From Oscillospiraceae bacterium (lineage in GTDB: Bacteria; Bacillota; Clostridia; Oscillospirales; Ruminococcaceae), in assembly GCA_022508885.1 (NCBI GenBank), contig JAFLUG010000011.1, positions 1-36,209 of the forward strand: a DNA stretch of 36,209 nt, in the 5' to 3' direction. Each line of letters begins with the position of its first letter. Positions within the stretch are counted from its first letter, which is position 1. This document shows, one piece after another, positions 1 through 8,790 of this stretch. A program made the translations under genes and the position numbers. Under the pieces are notes generated by a model, which was given only the letters and a program-made list of their open reading frames with translations, made no database searches and had not been told where the DNA came from.

Positions 1-50
1 TCGTTCATTTTCAGGAACTTCCGTTCAAGCTCTCTGTGAATATATTTCAT
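1..50 (-). CDS. N-terminus of a gene leaving the window, perhaps a DUF4143 AAA ATPase
   Basis: Only the first 16 codons are in the window. An ATG at 50-48 on the minus strand reads MKYIHRELERKFLKMN and is preceded by a good ribosome site (GAGGTGAG, complement of 54-61). The pattern 'MKYI.R.LE.K.L' is how many AAA ATPases of the DUF4143 family begin, just before their Walker A segment, and a second family member lies at 2458. The family assignment rests on this short stretch and is a guess; that a real gene starts here is much surer. Confidence 0.4.
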   Translation of the reverse strand, partial: MKYIHRELERKFLKMN

Positions 51-315
51 TTTCTCACCTCATTTAATTTATGAAAATCTAAACTGAATTTTATTTTATC
101 TTAATTATATCATATCTATGCAGTTGTGTCAATAGCTTTGATATAAAATGCTGAAATACTTTTCATTGCGACAATTTTCCATTAAAATATGCTAATATTT
201 AATGGAAAGACGGCGCATTAAGGAAATTGGTCGGCGCCGGAGAATTAAGAAGAGAGGGCTCGGGAAAAGGGATATATTATGTTCGTTTGAAATAATTCTC
301 TCAATAAAAAGAATA

Positions 316-352
316 TCCCCTGAAAATGCAGGATTTTCGGGGGATTTTGTCT
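316..352 (+). terminator. Hairpin terminator in the 51-507 gap
   Basis: A 12-bp stem (316-327 with 333-344, one G-U pair) with a GCAGG loop is followed by TTTTGTCT. On the other strand the hairpin is followed by TATTCTTTTTAT, so it could act in both directions. It sits in a 457-bp gap with no convincing gene. A weak promoter-like pair (TTGCGA near 168, TATGCT near 190) could start a short transcript of about 150 nt ending here, but this is speculative. Confidence 0.55.
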
Positions 353-507
353 TGTTTGATGAACGATCGTTTTCTAAACTCCGTTTTTATTTTTTACTGC
401 CGAATGCAATTTACTGCAAATGTGTTGTACGCTTTAAATATATTGTTTCTTTAATAACACAAAAACAACATTAAACTAATATTAAAACTATACAGGAGGA
501 AACGATT

Positions 508-690
508 ATGTTTAACGAATACAGCGATATAATAACCGTTGACGAGCTTTGCGAAATGCTGAGAATAGGCAGAAACAAAGCGTATGAACTGCTGAGAAGC
601 GGTGAGATTCACGCGTTTCGCTGCGGGAGAAATTGGATAATCTCTAAAGACGCGGTGGAGAAGTTTGTGAAAAATTCCACAATCAAATGA
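508..690 (+). CDS. Excisionase-family helix-turn-helix protein
   Basis: This 60-residue protein is almost wholly one MerR-like/HTH_17 DNA-binding domain. ITVDELCEMLRIGRNKAYELLRSGEI forms the winged-helix core, followed by the typical 'R.GRNWIISKDAVEKFV' wing that ends such domains. Proteins of this size and type act as excisionases (recombination directionality factors) or small regulators. The start is well set by AGGAGG at 495-500, eight bases before the ATG. No integrase is adjacent; the next gene has its own promoter just after this stop. It may be a leftover of a mobile element or regulate something outside the window. Family call sound, role unknown. Confidence 0.8.
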   Translation: MFNEYSDIITVDELCEMLRIGRNKAYELLRSGEIHAFRCGRNWIISKDAVEKFVKNSTIK

Positions 691-735
691 TTTCGACATT
701 TGCCGTCAATAACCTATTATCATGATAAAAAGCTA

Positions 736-764
736 TTGAAAATGTTTATGGTCCGTGTTATAAT
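736..764 (+). promoter_or_regulatory. Promoter of the AlbA_2/HATPase gene
   Basis: TTGAAA (736-741), a 17-base spacer and TATAAT (759-764). It lies about 20 bases before the GGGGGTG ribosome site and ATG at 785, so the gene is expressed separately from the HTH gene upstream. Confidence 0.75.
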
Positions 765-784
765 AAATAATGGGGGTGTGAACA

Positions 785-2239
785 ATGCCGGATATTTTGC
801 ACTTGGAAAAATATAAAGAGAATAATCGTATAGAGGCGAAGAAATCAAAAGGCGGACTTCCCAAAAGCGTTTGGGAGACTTACTCGTCATTTGCTAACAC
901 ACAAGGCGGAGTTATTCTTCTCGGAGTAGAAGAACTCCCTGACAAGAGCCTGTCGGCTGTCGGAATTGACAATGCTGATGAAATAATCAAGAACTTCTGG
1001 GATATTGTAAATAACGCCAATAAAGTAAGCGTAAATATTCTCTCGGATAAAAATGTAAAAACCGAGACAGTTGACGGGAAGGCAGTTATTGTGATAACTG
1101 TTCCTCGGGCTGTACGCAGTGACCGCCCCGTTTATATCAATGGCAACCCCATGAACGGAACTTATCGCCGAAACGGTGAGGGAGATTATAAGTGTTCATC
1201 GGAGGAAGTTCGCGCAATGCTTCGTGACGCCTCAGTACAATCACAGGATATGCTCGTACTTGAGAACATGGGGCTTGATGTTTTTGATTTTGACAGCGTT
1301 CACCGTTACCGTCAGCGTATGGTCAGTCATCGCCCCGGTCATGTTTGGGAGGAGCTTGACGATAAGGATTTTCTCTATAAGCTCGGCGCGTTGGGGCGCG
1401 GTTCAAACGGGGAACTCCGTCCTACCGCCGCGGGTCTTCTGATGTTCGGGTTCGATTATGAAATAGTCAAAGAATACCCTAATTATTTTCTTGACTATCA
1501 AGAGAAGTTTGATGAATCAAAAAGATGGACAGACAGGATTGCTTCGGGAACAGGAGAGTGGAATGGAAATATTTACGATTTCTATTTCAAAGTGTACAAC
1601 AAGTTGACACAGAATATTAAAATCCCGTTTGAACTGGATAAAGGCAGCAGAGTTGAGGATACCGATATTCATAAGGCATTGCGTGAGGCTATTGCAAACT
1701 GCCTTATAAACGCTGATTATTACGGCAGACAGGGCATAGTAATTGTACAAAGCAGCTTGGAGATTAACATTTCAAATCCGGGAGGATTTCGTGTTGAACT
1801 TGAAGCGGCAAAGGCAGGCGGAGTTTCAGATCCCCGAAACGCTACTCTTATGAAATTCTTTAATCTTATCGGCATAAGCGAGCGTGCGGGAAGCGGAATA
1901 CAGAACATCTACTCCGTGTGGAAAAAACAAGGCTTTGACGAGCCGCTGCTTTGCGAGGAAACCGAGCCCGAACGAACGATAATGAAGCTGTTCACCGAAA
2001 AGGTCGGCGATAAAAAATCGGCGATAAAAATCGGCGATAAAAAATCGGCGATAAACGAGGAAAAGAAACAGCAGATAATTGATTATCTCATGAAAAACGG
2101 CAAAGCAAAAACATCTGAGATAGCTGATTTACTGGGCTTACAGTCCTCACGCACAAGAGATTATCTGAATGCTCTTGTAGATGAAGGTAAAATTATCGCC
2201 GACGGTGAAAACAAAAACAGAGTTTATAGGTTAAAATGA
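785..2239 (+). CDS. AlbA_2-domain ATP-binding transcriptional regulator
   Basis: A 484-residue protein with three parts. Residues about 10-140 form an AlbA_2/Schlafen-type DNA-binding domain, recognised by FANTQGGVILLGV and the following strand pattern. Residues about 290-390 resemble a HATPase_c_4 domain (HKALREAIANCLINADY, then NPGGF and GISERAGSGI). Residues about 430-484 form a winged helix (TSEIADLLGLQSSRTRDYLNALVDEGKI). Proteins of this build are common in Firmicutes and Bacteroidetes and are annotated as putative regulators; the ligand and targets are unknown. The linker before the winged helix holds a 9-residue tandem repeat. Start chosen from the ATG with GGGGGTG seven bases upstream and a strong promoter. 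It appears monocistronic, with a terminator at 2269-2308. Confidence 0.85.
   Translation: MPDILHLEKYKENNRIEAKKSKGGLPKSVWETYSSFANTQGGVILLGVEELPDKSLSAVGIDNADEIIKNFWDIVNNANKVSVNILSDKNVKTETVDGKAVIVITVPRAVRSDRPVYINGNPMNGTYRRNGEGDYKCSSEEVRAMLRDASVQSQDMLVLENMGLDVFDFDSVHRYRQRMVSHRPGHVWEELDDKDFLYKLGALGRGSNGELRPTAAGLLMFGFDYEIVKEYPNYFLDYQEKFDESKRWTDRIASGTGEWNGNIYDFYFKVYNKLTQNIKIPFELDKGSRVEDTDIHKALREAIANCLINADYYGRQGIVIVQSSLEINISNPGGFRVELEAAKAGGVSDPRNATLMKFFNLIGISERAGSGIQNIYSVWKKQGFDEPLLCEETEPERTIMKLFTEKVGDKKSAIKIGDKKSAINEEKKQQIIDYLMKNGKAKTSEIADLLGLQSSRTRDYLNALVDEGKIIADGENKNRVYRLK
2003..2056 (+). repeat. In-frame tandem repeat in the regulator's linker
   Basis: The unit TCGGCGATAAAA (with 0-2 extra bases) occurs four times in a row. 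At protein level GDKKSAIKI is repeated about twice (residues about 407-424), a lysine-rich linker between the HATPase-like domain and the winged helix. The unit length is a multiple of three in pairs, so slippage in 27-base steps would lengthen or shorten the linker without breaking the frame. Confidence 0.8.
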
Positions 2240-2268
2240 TTTGATTTAAAACGTATTAAATAAATTAA

Positions 2269-2308
2269 GGGACGCTCTTTTTCCGGAGCGCCCCTCGTTT
2301 TTATTTTT
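2269..2308 (+). terminator. Terminator of the AlbA_2/HATPase gene
   Basis: GGGACGCTC (2269-2277) pairs with GAGCGCCCC (2286-2294), one A-C mismatch, followed by a T-rich tail ending TTTTTATTTTT. It is very similar to the terminator at 3804-3840. Confidence 0.8.
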
Positions 2309-2409
2309 CAGTATCAAATATTTTACATATAAAAATCATAGGAAATGCTGTCGATTATTGAAAAACTCAACGATTTATAAAAGTTTTTACGGATTTTCGG
2401 CAAAAACTA

Positions 2410-2438
2410 TTGATTTTCTGAAACTTTTTTGGTATACT
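2410..2438 (+). promoter_or_regulatory. Promoter of the DUF4143 ATPase gene
   Basis: TTGATT (2410-2415), a 17-base spacer and TATACT (2433-2438). Transcription would start near 2445, giving a leader of only about 13 bases before the ATG at 2458. Confidence 0.65.
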
Positions 2439-2457
2439 ATGTTTGGGTGATTATAAT

Positions 2458-3657
2458 ATGATATTAAGACCGAATTATATTAACGCGTTAAAAACATACA
2501 GAGATATTCCGCTTGTAAAAATACTTGCGGGTGTGCGCCGCTGCGGGAAATCCACGATTTTGGAAATGCTTAAGAACGATCTCTTGGAAAGCGATGTAGC
2601 TGAAGAACACATAATCAGTATGCGTTATACCTCTCAAGAGCTTGAAGATGACATTACCGACAGCAAATCTATGTATAACGCAATAAAAGCACTTATGACG
2701 GATTCCGAAAAATACTATATCCTGCTTGACGAGGTGCAGGAGGTGTCGGGTTGGGAAAAAGCAGTCAACAGCTTACTTGAGAACGCAAACACCGACATAT
2801 ATATAACAGGCTCGAACTCAAAGCTAATGTCAAGCGAAATTTCCACATATCTGAGCGGAAGGTATATTTTGATACCCGTTTTCACACTTTCTTTCAAAGA
2901 ATATCTGGATTTTAAAAAGGCAAGTTCAGATTCTGCAAAAGAATTGCTGAATGATTATATCAAAACAGGCGGATTTCCTATTGTTGCGCTCGGCAGCTTT
3001 GACGACCGTTCTGCATATCAGATAGTGGAGGGCATTTACAACTCCGTTATCACAAACGATATTACAAGGCGGCACAACATCACAAATTTCGATTTGTTCA
3101 ACCGTGTAGTAAGATATATTGTAGAAAATGTGGGAAAGACTTTTTCGGCAAATACTATTGTGAATTTCTTAAAGAGCGAAGGGCGTTCTCTTTCGGTAGA
3201 GGCGGTATATAATTATCTTGAGTGGCTGGAGAAAGCATTTATAATTTACCGCTGCCGCCGTTATGACCTTCAGGGAAAGTCAGTGCTGAAAACACAGGAG
3301 AAGTTCTTCCTTGCCGATCCGTCGCTGAAATACTGTATAATGGGCTTTGACCCGAAATCTGTCTCGGCGATGCTCGAAAATATCGTATATTTCGAGCTGC
3401 TGCGGCGCGGTTATGAGGTGTATATCGGAAAAAACGCAGCGAAAGAGATCGATTTTGTTGCAGTTCGCAGAGACGAGCGCATTTATGTGCAGGTATGCCG
3501 AAATCTTCCCGAAAACTCAGATAGGGAGCTTGCAAATTTGCTTGAAATAAAGGACCACTACCCCAAATTTGTAGTAACGCTTGATGAGCTTGCTTCGGGA
3601 AATGTAAACGGCGTGAAAATCGTTCATTTAGCAGATTTCCTTTTGGTAGAATTCTGA
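2458..3657 (+). CDS. AAA ATPase with DUF4143 C-terminal domain
   Basis: A 399-residue ATPase. The Walker A motif is GVRRCGKST near residues 25-33, the Walker B region is YYILLDEVQEV near residue 85, and a sensor-like TGSNSKLMSSEI follows. The C-terminal half (from about residue 200) matches DUF4143, a nuclease-like fold: DITRRHNI, a winged-helix part, ENIVYFELLRRGYEVYIG, then EIDFVAVR. Such proteins are common, often several per genome, and their function is unsettled; some may be toxin- or defence-like. An upstream TTG at 2443 is in frame, but the ATG at 2458 has GGGTGA at the right distance and fits the promoter, so it is preferred. The gene stands alone between its promoter and a terminator. 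Confidence 0.85.
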   Translation: MILRPNYINALKTYRDIPLVKILAGVRRCGKSTILEMLKNDLLESDVAEEHIISMRYTSQELEDDITDSKSMYNAIKALMTDSEKYYILLDEVQEVSGWEKAVNSLLENANTDIYITGSNSKLMSSEISTYLSGRYILIPVFTLSFKEYLDFKKASSDSAKELLNDYIKTGGFPIVALGSFDDRSAYQIVEGIYNSVITNDITRRHNITNFDLFNRVVRYIVENVGKTFSANTIVNFLKSEGRSLSVEAVYNYLEWLEKAFIIYRCRRYDLQGKSVLKTQEKFFLADPSLKYCIMGFDPKSVSAMLENIVYFELLRRGYEVYIGKNAAKEIDFVAVRRDERIYVQVCRNLPENSDRELANLLEIKDHYPKFVVTLDELASGNVNGVKIVHLADFLLVEF

Positions 3658-3803
3658 TGCTGAACCTGTAAAAATATCTAAAAATATTTTTGCCAACTTT
3701 TCATTTTACAGTATAAAAACTTTCTGAAATCAGTGACTTTTTATATTACACTTAGAAAATTCGTAAGTATATTGAATTTAAACAATGATTAACTAAAAAG
3801 CGA

Positions 3804-3840
3804 GGGACGCTCTCACAAAAGAGTGCCCCTGTTTTTTATT
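3804..3840 (+). terminator. Terminator after the DUF4143 ATPase gene
   Basis: GGGACGCTCT (3804-3813) pairs with AGAGTGCCCC (3820-3829), one mismatch and one G-U pair, followed by TGTTTTTTATT. It lies about 145 bases after the stop; nothing else was seen in the 3658-3944 gap. It is nearly the same hairpin as at 2269-2308. Confidence 0.75.
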
Positions 3841-3944
3841 GGTTATACTGAAAACTTTAAAAGAAATTGAACAAATTTTTCAGTATCAGTGAAATATTGC
3901 AATAGGATAATTAAGGGTAGTTCTTAAAAAACTGACCTTCTAAT

Positions 3945-5450
3945 CTATACAAGGTGATTGTCTTCAAAGAATTTTAAATAAATTTCTACAAATTCCAGAA
4001 GTCTTACCATACCTCTTGCTGGATTTAATGTGCGAAAAGCATACACCGTCAAATCGTTTAGTTTCAAATATACATCATAAAACTTTTTATATATACCAAG
4101 CATCTGGTGGTGTCTAAAATGAGCAAGGCTAAATGTAAGCATTAAGTATTCTCGTTCTTCCAGTCTCAATTTGTCCATTCCATCTCTACTTCTTTCCATA
4201 AGTTCTTTTGCTATGAGTCTTTTTTTGTTAAATCGAAATTTAGGATCTAATTCATAAGGAACAAAATAAAAAACCTTATTTACATAAGTTAAGTCTCCAT
4301 TTTTCCCTGCATCAAATCCTTTATCATAATGATAAAGGGATGCAACCTCTCTCGCAATATCAACATTAGTGGTATTATTGCTCAGTGAAGGATTATTACT
4401 TTCTGTGAAATATTTCAACCGGGATTTCGGGTCATTTGCAAATGACTCATAATTTGAATTATATTCTGCTTTTTCATCATTCTTCAAATCATCTAAAGAT
4501 TTAACCATTTTTCGTTTTAAGTCATTATTTACAAGTCCATTTAAGTAATAAGCGAAATTTAAAGAAATATCTTGTGTTATTTTTTCTTCATTAAAAATTT
4601 CATTTTTATAAAAATCAATAAATTCTTTTCTATCTTTGTCAATTATCTCAGTATAATTCTTTTTAATTTTAGTATCAATATATTTTTTCAACATATTTAA
4701 GTAGTTTTCCGGAACACTATCCAATTCTGGATTATATAAAATAAATTGTAACATGGTTTCATATATAACATGATTTACTGCCTCAGATATGGCATATAAG
4801 AATTGATGGTCAAAATTTTTGCACGGTTGTCTGTCTCCTAACGGGCACTGTGTTAAATTTGCAATTCGGTAATAATCTAAATCGTTCCAAAAGTTGTTAA
4901 ATAATGATTTTAGCTCACAAATATCCAATACTGATTTAACATAATCCGAGCCATTTTTTTCTTCTATTTCATAGTGTTTAATACTATTCTTAAATTTATA
5001 AAGTCCATCATGTAGTGGATTACATAGTACATTTATAATATCATTAGAAAATTTTTCTAAAGCGCAAGTGTTTACACTTTGAATATCCACTATAAAAGTT
5101 TGAACACTTCCATTACCACACAACTTATAATATTCTTCTTTCTTAAGATGACTCATGGTTTTTTTATATCCGGTAATTGTTGACTCTTCGCCATCTTTTG
5201 TCAAAACTCCACGCTTGATTAAATTATTCGCAACAAACTTTGCTACCATTTTGGTAGACATTATTTCAAATGGAATAAAACTAAATATTTCGATATCACG
5301 CATTCCCTCTACAAAACTTTTAATTGTGTTTCTTATTTTAGTATAAATATCAGCGTCACTCATTTCTTCAGTGTCTTTTGGATATAGTTGTTTTTTTACA
5401 ATTTCATACCCATAATTAACTACCTCATTTATATCTTTATTAAAGTCCAT
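3945..5450 (-). CDS. Unknown 501-residue helical protein
   Basis: I do not recognise this protein. It is 501 residues, rich in Asn, Lys, Ile and Tyr, with no signal peptide, membrane segment or nucleotide-binding motif. The predicted fold is mostly helical. Visible landmarks are a Cys pair (TQCPLGDRQPCKNFDHQ, near residue 210), a charged helical stretch in the middle, and a basic, tyrosine-rich C-terminal part (LAHFRHHQMLGIYKKFYDVY). The start is secure: AAAGGAG lies about ten bases before the ATG and an extended -10 box lies further upstream. Base composition is clearly more AT-rich than the flanking genes, which suggests recent transfer. It is a lone gene between mobile and defence-like genes; a role in defence is possible but is only guilt by association. 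Confidence 0.75.
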   Translation of the reverse strand: MDFNKDINEVVNYGYEIVKKQLYPKDTEEMSDADIYTKIRNTIKSFVEGMRDIEIFSFIPFEIMSTKMVAKFVANNLIKRGVLTKDGEESTITGYKKTMSHLKKEEYYKLCGNGSVQTFIVDIQSVNTCALEKFSNDIINVLCNPLHDGLYKFKNSIKHYEIEEKNGSDYVKSVLDICELKSLFNNFWNDLDYYRIANLTQCPLGDRQPCKNFDHQFLYAISEAVNHVIYETMLQFILYNPELDSVPENYLNMLKKYIDTKIKKNYTEIIDKDRKEFIDFYKNEIFNEEKITQDISLNFAYYLNGLVNNDLKRKMVKSLDDLKNDEKAEYNSNYESFANDPKSRLKYFTESNNPSLSNNTTNVDIAREVASLYHYDKGFDAGKNGDLTYVNKVFYFVPYELDPKFRFNKKRLIAKELMERSRDGMDKLRLEEREYLMLTFSLAHFRHHQMLGIYKKFYDVYLKLNDLTVYAFRTLNPARGMVRLLEFVEIYLKFFEDNHLV

Positions 5451-5485
5451 AATTAAACTTCTCCTTTGCTTTTCCTTTTTAAAAT

Positions 5486-5494
5486 ATTATACCA
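5486..5494 (-). promoter_or_regulatory. Extended -10 promoter of the orphan gene
   Basis: On the minus strand TGGTATAAT reads as an extended -10 element (TGN plus TATAAT). No good -35 hexamer is seen at the usual distance. It lies 35 bases before the ATG at 5450. Confidence 0.5.
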
Positions 5495-5759
5495 TAATCC
5501 ACCAAGAAGGGAAAGACGCTTTTTTCAAAATGTTGCATTTTTTGAAAAAATTCTTAAAAAACATCCAAAAACGATAAAATACGCATAAAAATTAAGAAAT
5601 TTTTTCGGGATCTGCAACAAATTAAAAATTTCTTCAACATAAAAATAATCCTACATCCGATCCACCGTGGGCGGTCAAACCCGATATGCGGGCTCTTTTC
5701 CGTTCCGACTCGGCTCTTAGGATTCCAAAATATATCCATTTATTTTGTGTAAGTTTTAA

Positions 5760-5905
5760 TTAAGAGATGTATGTCACGGATGATGCCGCAAGCATCTGAA
5801 CGGCTGAGCGAAGTTTGTGGCATATGGCGGTGCCTGTTCTCTTATGTGCAAAACAAGAACAGGTGTCCGTCCCCTATCTGCTGCTTTAGGCGACAGGCAG
5901 ACTAT
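5760..5905 (+). ncRNA. Candidate structured RNA upstream of the primase-helicase gene
   Basis: The 5451-5993 gap has no convincing gene but can fold strongly. GATGC/GCATC closes around CGCAA (5782-5796), with an alternative longer pairing of 5785-5792 with 5814-5821. A 10-bp stem pairs 5831-5840 with 5856-5865 (two G-U pairs), and CTGC at 5878-5881 pairs with GCAG at 5897-5900. A terminator-like hairpin follows at 5910-5948. The region is more GC-rich than the DNA before it. I do not recognise the family; it could be a leader RNA controlling the replication gene, an antisense or copy-control RNA, or a separate small RNA. Confidence 0.45.
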
Positions 5906-5909
5906 TCCT

Positions 5910-5948
5910 CCCCTAACCCTTTTATCTGAGGGTTAGGGGTTATTTTAT
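5910..5948 (+). terminator. Terminator or attenuator before the primase-helicase gene
   Basis: A perfect 11-bp stem (5910-5920 with 5929-5939), an 8-base loop and the tail TTATTTTATT. It ends only about 45 bases before the ATG at 5994, with no good promoter in between, so it may attenuate transcription of that gene. Confidence 0.7.
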
Positions 5949-5993
5949 TGCTTAATTAACATTAAGTAATAATAAACAATGGAGGATAATGCT

Positions 5994-8558
5994 ATGAAGC
6001 TAAAATTAAGCGTGGATAATCACTCTTTGAAAAACACGCCTAAATCAGATATACATTTAGAAATTATAGCAAAAGCTATTGCTAAATATCCCCGTGAGCT
6101 TACCCTTGAAGAAATAGTCCGGGTAATTGACGACGGTTATACAATTAGCTCGCCGATATACAGGGACGGAAGAAAGAAGAAAGACAATATTATCGAAATG
6201 CAGTTGTTTATACTTGACTTTGACGGAAAGGACGGGTGTGAATTAAAATATACAGACGCGCTTAAACGAGCCGATGGCTACAATTTACCTGTGGTTACTT
6301 CATACGAAACAAAATCATCTGTGGATTTCAGCCGCTATCGGCTTATCTTTCTGTATAACGAGCCTGTCAAAGATATACGAATGATGGAAATAATAAACAG
6401 TATGTTGCTTAAGGTTTTTCCCGAAGCCGATCAAACTACAAAAGATATTTCAAAGATGTTTTTCCCGGGAAGAAACGTGCGGCTTCATTGCGGTAAACCG
6501 TTTTACCTTGACTCTCTTATCGTTGCCGCAAGACATCACATTTTAAATGTGACTTCCGCTTCAAAGAACAAATGGGCATGTTTTTTGAACTCACTAAAAG
6601 AAAGACACGGTCTGGTTATTAAGGGAACCGATATTTTTACCTCTGACGAAATTAACCCCCAAAAAATTTGTACTTTTAGGGCAAGTTCCATACATTATTA
6701 TATGGAAGGTGCCACGAAAGTACAAAAAAATGGGGGGATAAAATATATTTTCTTTGGAGAAACACCGTGCAATGATATTAAAAATACGGAAACAAAAAAA
6801 TTAAGGATAAAAAATCTGGACATCATTAACGAAGAGTGTATGTTGATGAGCGGCTTTGAAAACGGTAATCGTCTTAAGCACCATGAATGGTTTGGACTGG
6901 CGACAAACTTTATCAATATAAAAGGCGGACAAAAGAAGTTTATTGATACAATCAACAAGTACAGTGACCTGTACGGGAACACAGACTTTAAAACAGCACA
7001 GGTAAAATACGCTGCGCGAATGAACTATAAGCCTCAGAGCTGTGACAGTTATTGCCCGTATGCCGATGAATGCGTTCATTCGGTAAATTTAGTTTCTACG
7101 CTTAAGACAAAGCGCCATACGATGAAAAGAATACCCGGGTATATGGAGCGGTTTACCGAAATTGAAGCCGCAAGAAAGCAGTGCGTGGCTTTCTTTCATA
7201 ACGCCGTTTCAAACGGAAATAGGTTTAACATACTGAAATCGCCGACAGGCAGCGGAAAATCAACCGCACACCTGGAATTTCTAAAAACTCTCGATCACCG
7301 AACCGTCAACGCTTATCCTAATGCAAGACTTATGCTTGAGAAATACAACGAGGCAGTTTCTATGGGGATAAACGCCGTACATACACCTATTATAGAAGAG
7401 CTTTATTCCAATCTTGCGGACGAGCAGAAGGAAACAATAAAGTCCCTGTATGAAATAGGTGCGGGAGAATTGCCGATAAGGCTGCTTAAGAAATGGAGTC
7501 ACAACAACCCGTTCATTCAGAAATATTTGTATGAGTTGGATAACATTCCCGAAGATGCACATATCTTTACAACGCACTCGCGCTTGTTCAGACTATCCGC
7601 AAGCATTACCGAAAATTCGTATATTTTTATTGACGAGGACATTATTCCGTCAATGATAAGCTGTTCTGCGGTTTCGGTCGATGAATTTCATAAGCTGTAC
7701 AATATAGCCTCAAGTACTGTTTTAAAATATAAGCTTGAAAGGATAAAGAAAAATATATCTGCGGAATCTCATTATTTCAATTTGGCAAAAGTAAATATCA
7801 ATGCTGATTTTAAAGAGAAGATGACGGAGTTATTCAATAAAAATGGCATCGTCTTTTCGCAAAATATCTGGGGACTCGTGGAAAGCGAGAACTTTTACTA
7901 CTGTGAAGCCGACCAAAGTATTCATTTTTCGGTAGTAAACCGTCTGAAAAATGCCGAAAAGGTAATTGTGATGTCCGCAACAGCAAATGAACAGATTTGC
8001 AGAACCGTATTCGGCAATTCTCTGTATTTCTGCGATACGGGAGAAATTAAATACAAGGGAAAGGTCATTATGCACTGCGACAAAAGTTTCAGCAGAACAT
8101 ACCTCAAAACTAACAATGCCGAAAAGCTGCTCGGGGAAATTGTTGATAAGCACGGCGACTGCGCTTATATAACCTTTAAGGAATACTGCAAATATATTGA
8201 CAACAATTATCAGAAAACGCACTACGGACAAGCAATCGGTACAAACGATTTTTCTGGTAATGACCTCGTAATCATCGGACTTAATCATCGTCCGTTTTAT
8301 GTATACGAGCTGTTTGCACGGGAATTGGGGATAGACTGCTCTGATTCTCTCTCAACACGCAAAACATCTTTCTGCGGATTTGAATACTACATGATGACCT
8401 ACGAAAACGCGGATCTCTGCAACATTCAGCAATATATGATAAGCTCGGATTTAGAGCAAGCTATCGGACGAGCAAGGCTTATCTATCATGACTGCACGGT
8501 TCATCTCTATGGGAATTTCCCTGCTCGGCAGGGGAGGTTTGAGAGGGAGAATGAGTGA
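5994..8558 (+). CDS. Primase-helicase replication protein of an integrative element
   Basis: An 854-residue protein that combines two replication activities. The N-terminal part resembles an archaeo-eukaryotic-type primase: LFILDFDGKDG near residue 73 supplies the paired aspartates, followed by SYETKSS and SRYRLIFLY. A Cys cluster (CDSYCPYADEC, near residue 350) looks like a zinc site. The C-terminal part is a superfamily-2-like helicase: SPTGSGKST near residue 418 (Walker A), FIDEDII near 545 (Walker B), VMSATANE near 656 and EQAIGRARL near 825 (motif VI). It would prime and unwind element DNA. The ATG at 5979 overlaps the ribosome site GGAGG, so the next ATG, eight bases after it, is the start. 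It opens the element's gene row. Exact family uncertain. Confidence 0.75.
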   Translation: MKLKLSVDNHSLKNTPKSDIHLEIIAKAIAKYPRELTLEEIVRVIDDGYTISSPIYRDGRKKKDNIIEMQLFILDFDGKDGCELKYTDALKRADGYNLPVVTSYETKSSVDFSRYRLIFLYNEPVKDIRMMEIINSMLLKVFPEADQTTKDISKMFFPGRNVRLHCGKPFYLDSLIVAARHHILNVTSASKNKWACFLNSLKERHGLVIKGTDIFTSDEINPQKICTFRASSIHYYMEGATKVQKNGGIKYIFFGETPCNDIKNTETKKLRIKNLDIINEECMLMSGFENGNRLKHHEWFGLATNFINIKGGQKKFIDTINKYSDLYGNTDFKTAQVKYAARMNYKPQSCDSYCPYADECVHSVNLVSTLKTKRHTMKRIPGYMERFTEIEAARKQCVAFFHNAVSNGNRFNILKSPTGSGKSTAHLEFLKTLDHRTVNAYPNARLMLEKYNEAVSMGINAVHTPIIEELYSNLADEQKETIKSLYEIGAGELPIRLLKKWSHNNPFIQKYLYELDNIPEDAHIFTTHSRLFRLSASITENSYIFIDEDIIPSMISCSAVSVDEFHKLYNIASSTVLKYKLERIKKNISAESHYFNLAKVNINADFKEKMTELFNKNGIVFSQNIWGLVESENFYYCEADQSIHFSVVNRLKNAEKVIVMSATANEQICRTVFGNSLYFCDTGEIKYKGKVIMHCDKSFSRTYLKTNNAEKLLGEIVDKHGDCAYITFKEYCKYIDNNYQKTHYGQAIGTNDFSGNDLVIIGLNHRPFYVYELFARELGIDCSDSLSTRKTSFCGFEYYMMTYENADLCNIQQYMISSDLEQAIGRARLIYHDCTVHLYGNFPARQGRFERENE

Positions 8559-8610
8559 AAACATATGATTTTTTCTTGTCAAGAGCAATTTTTAGAAAAT
8601 AATACACAAA

Positions 8611-8643
8611 AAAACTCGCAGTAAATTGTGCAAGTTTTTTCTT
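8611..8643 (+). terminator. Terminator after the primase-helicase gene
   Basis: AAAACTCGCA (8611-8620) pairs with TGCAAGTTTT (8629-8638) with one mismatch, and the T-run continues to 8643. The rest of the 8559-8790 gap holds a TATAAT at 8690-8695 with only a weak -35, possibly the promoter of the next gene. Confidence 0.65.
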
Positions 8644-8790
8644 GGCGACATCGTTCACCACTTAGAATTTTTGTTTCATTTTGTTAGAATATAATCAAGC
8701 TCAACATCAGCGCTGGTAAAAGCTAATTCCAACCGCCAAATGCTTGTCCAGCTAACAACCATTGACGGAAAATTTTAATGGAGGTTATAT

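Noticed and set aside
202-474. 90-codon plus-strand frame rich in Arg and Lys
   Set aside because: It contains the terminator hairpin at 316-352, has no ribosome site and no protein-like pattern.
5554-5739. 61-codon minus-strand frame in the gap before the primase-helicase
   Set aside because: No ribosome site or family pattern; low-complexity codon content.
7830-8288. 152-codon minus-strand frame
   Set aside because: Fully antisense to the primase-helicase gene, which has clear motifs; a shadow frame.
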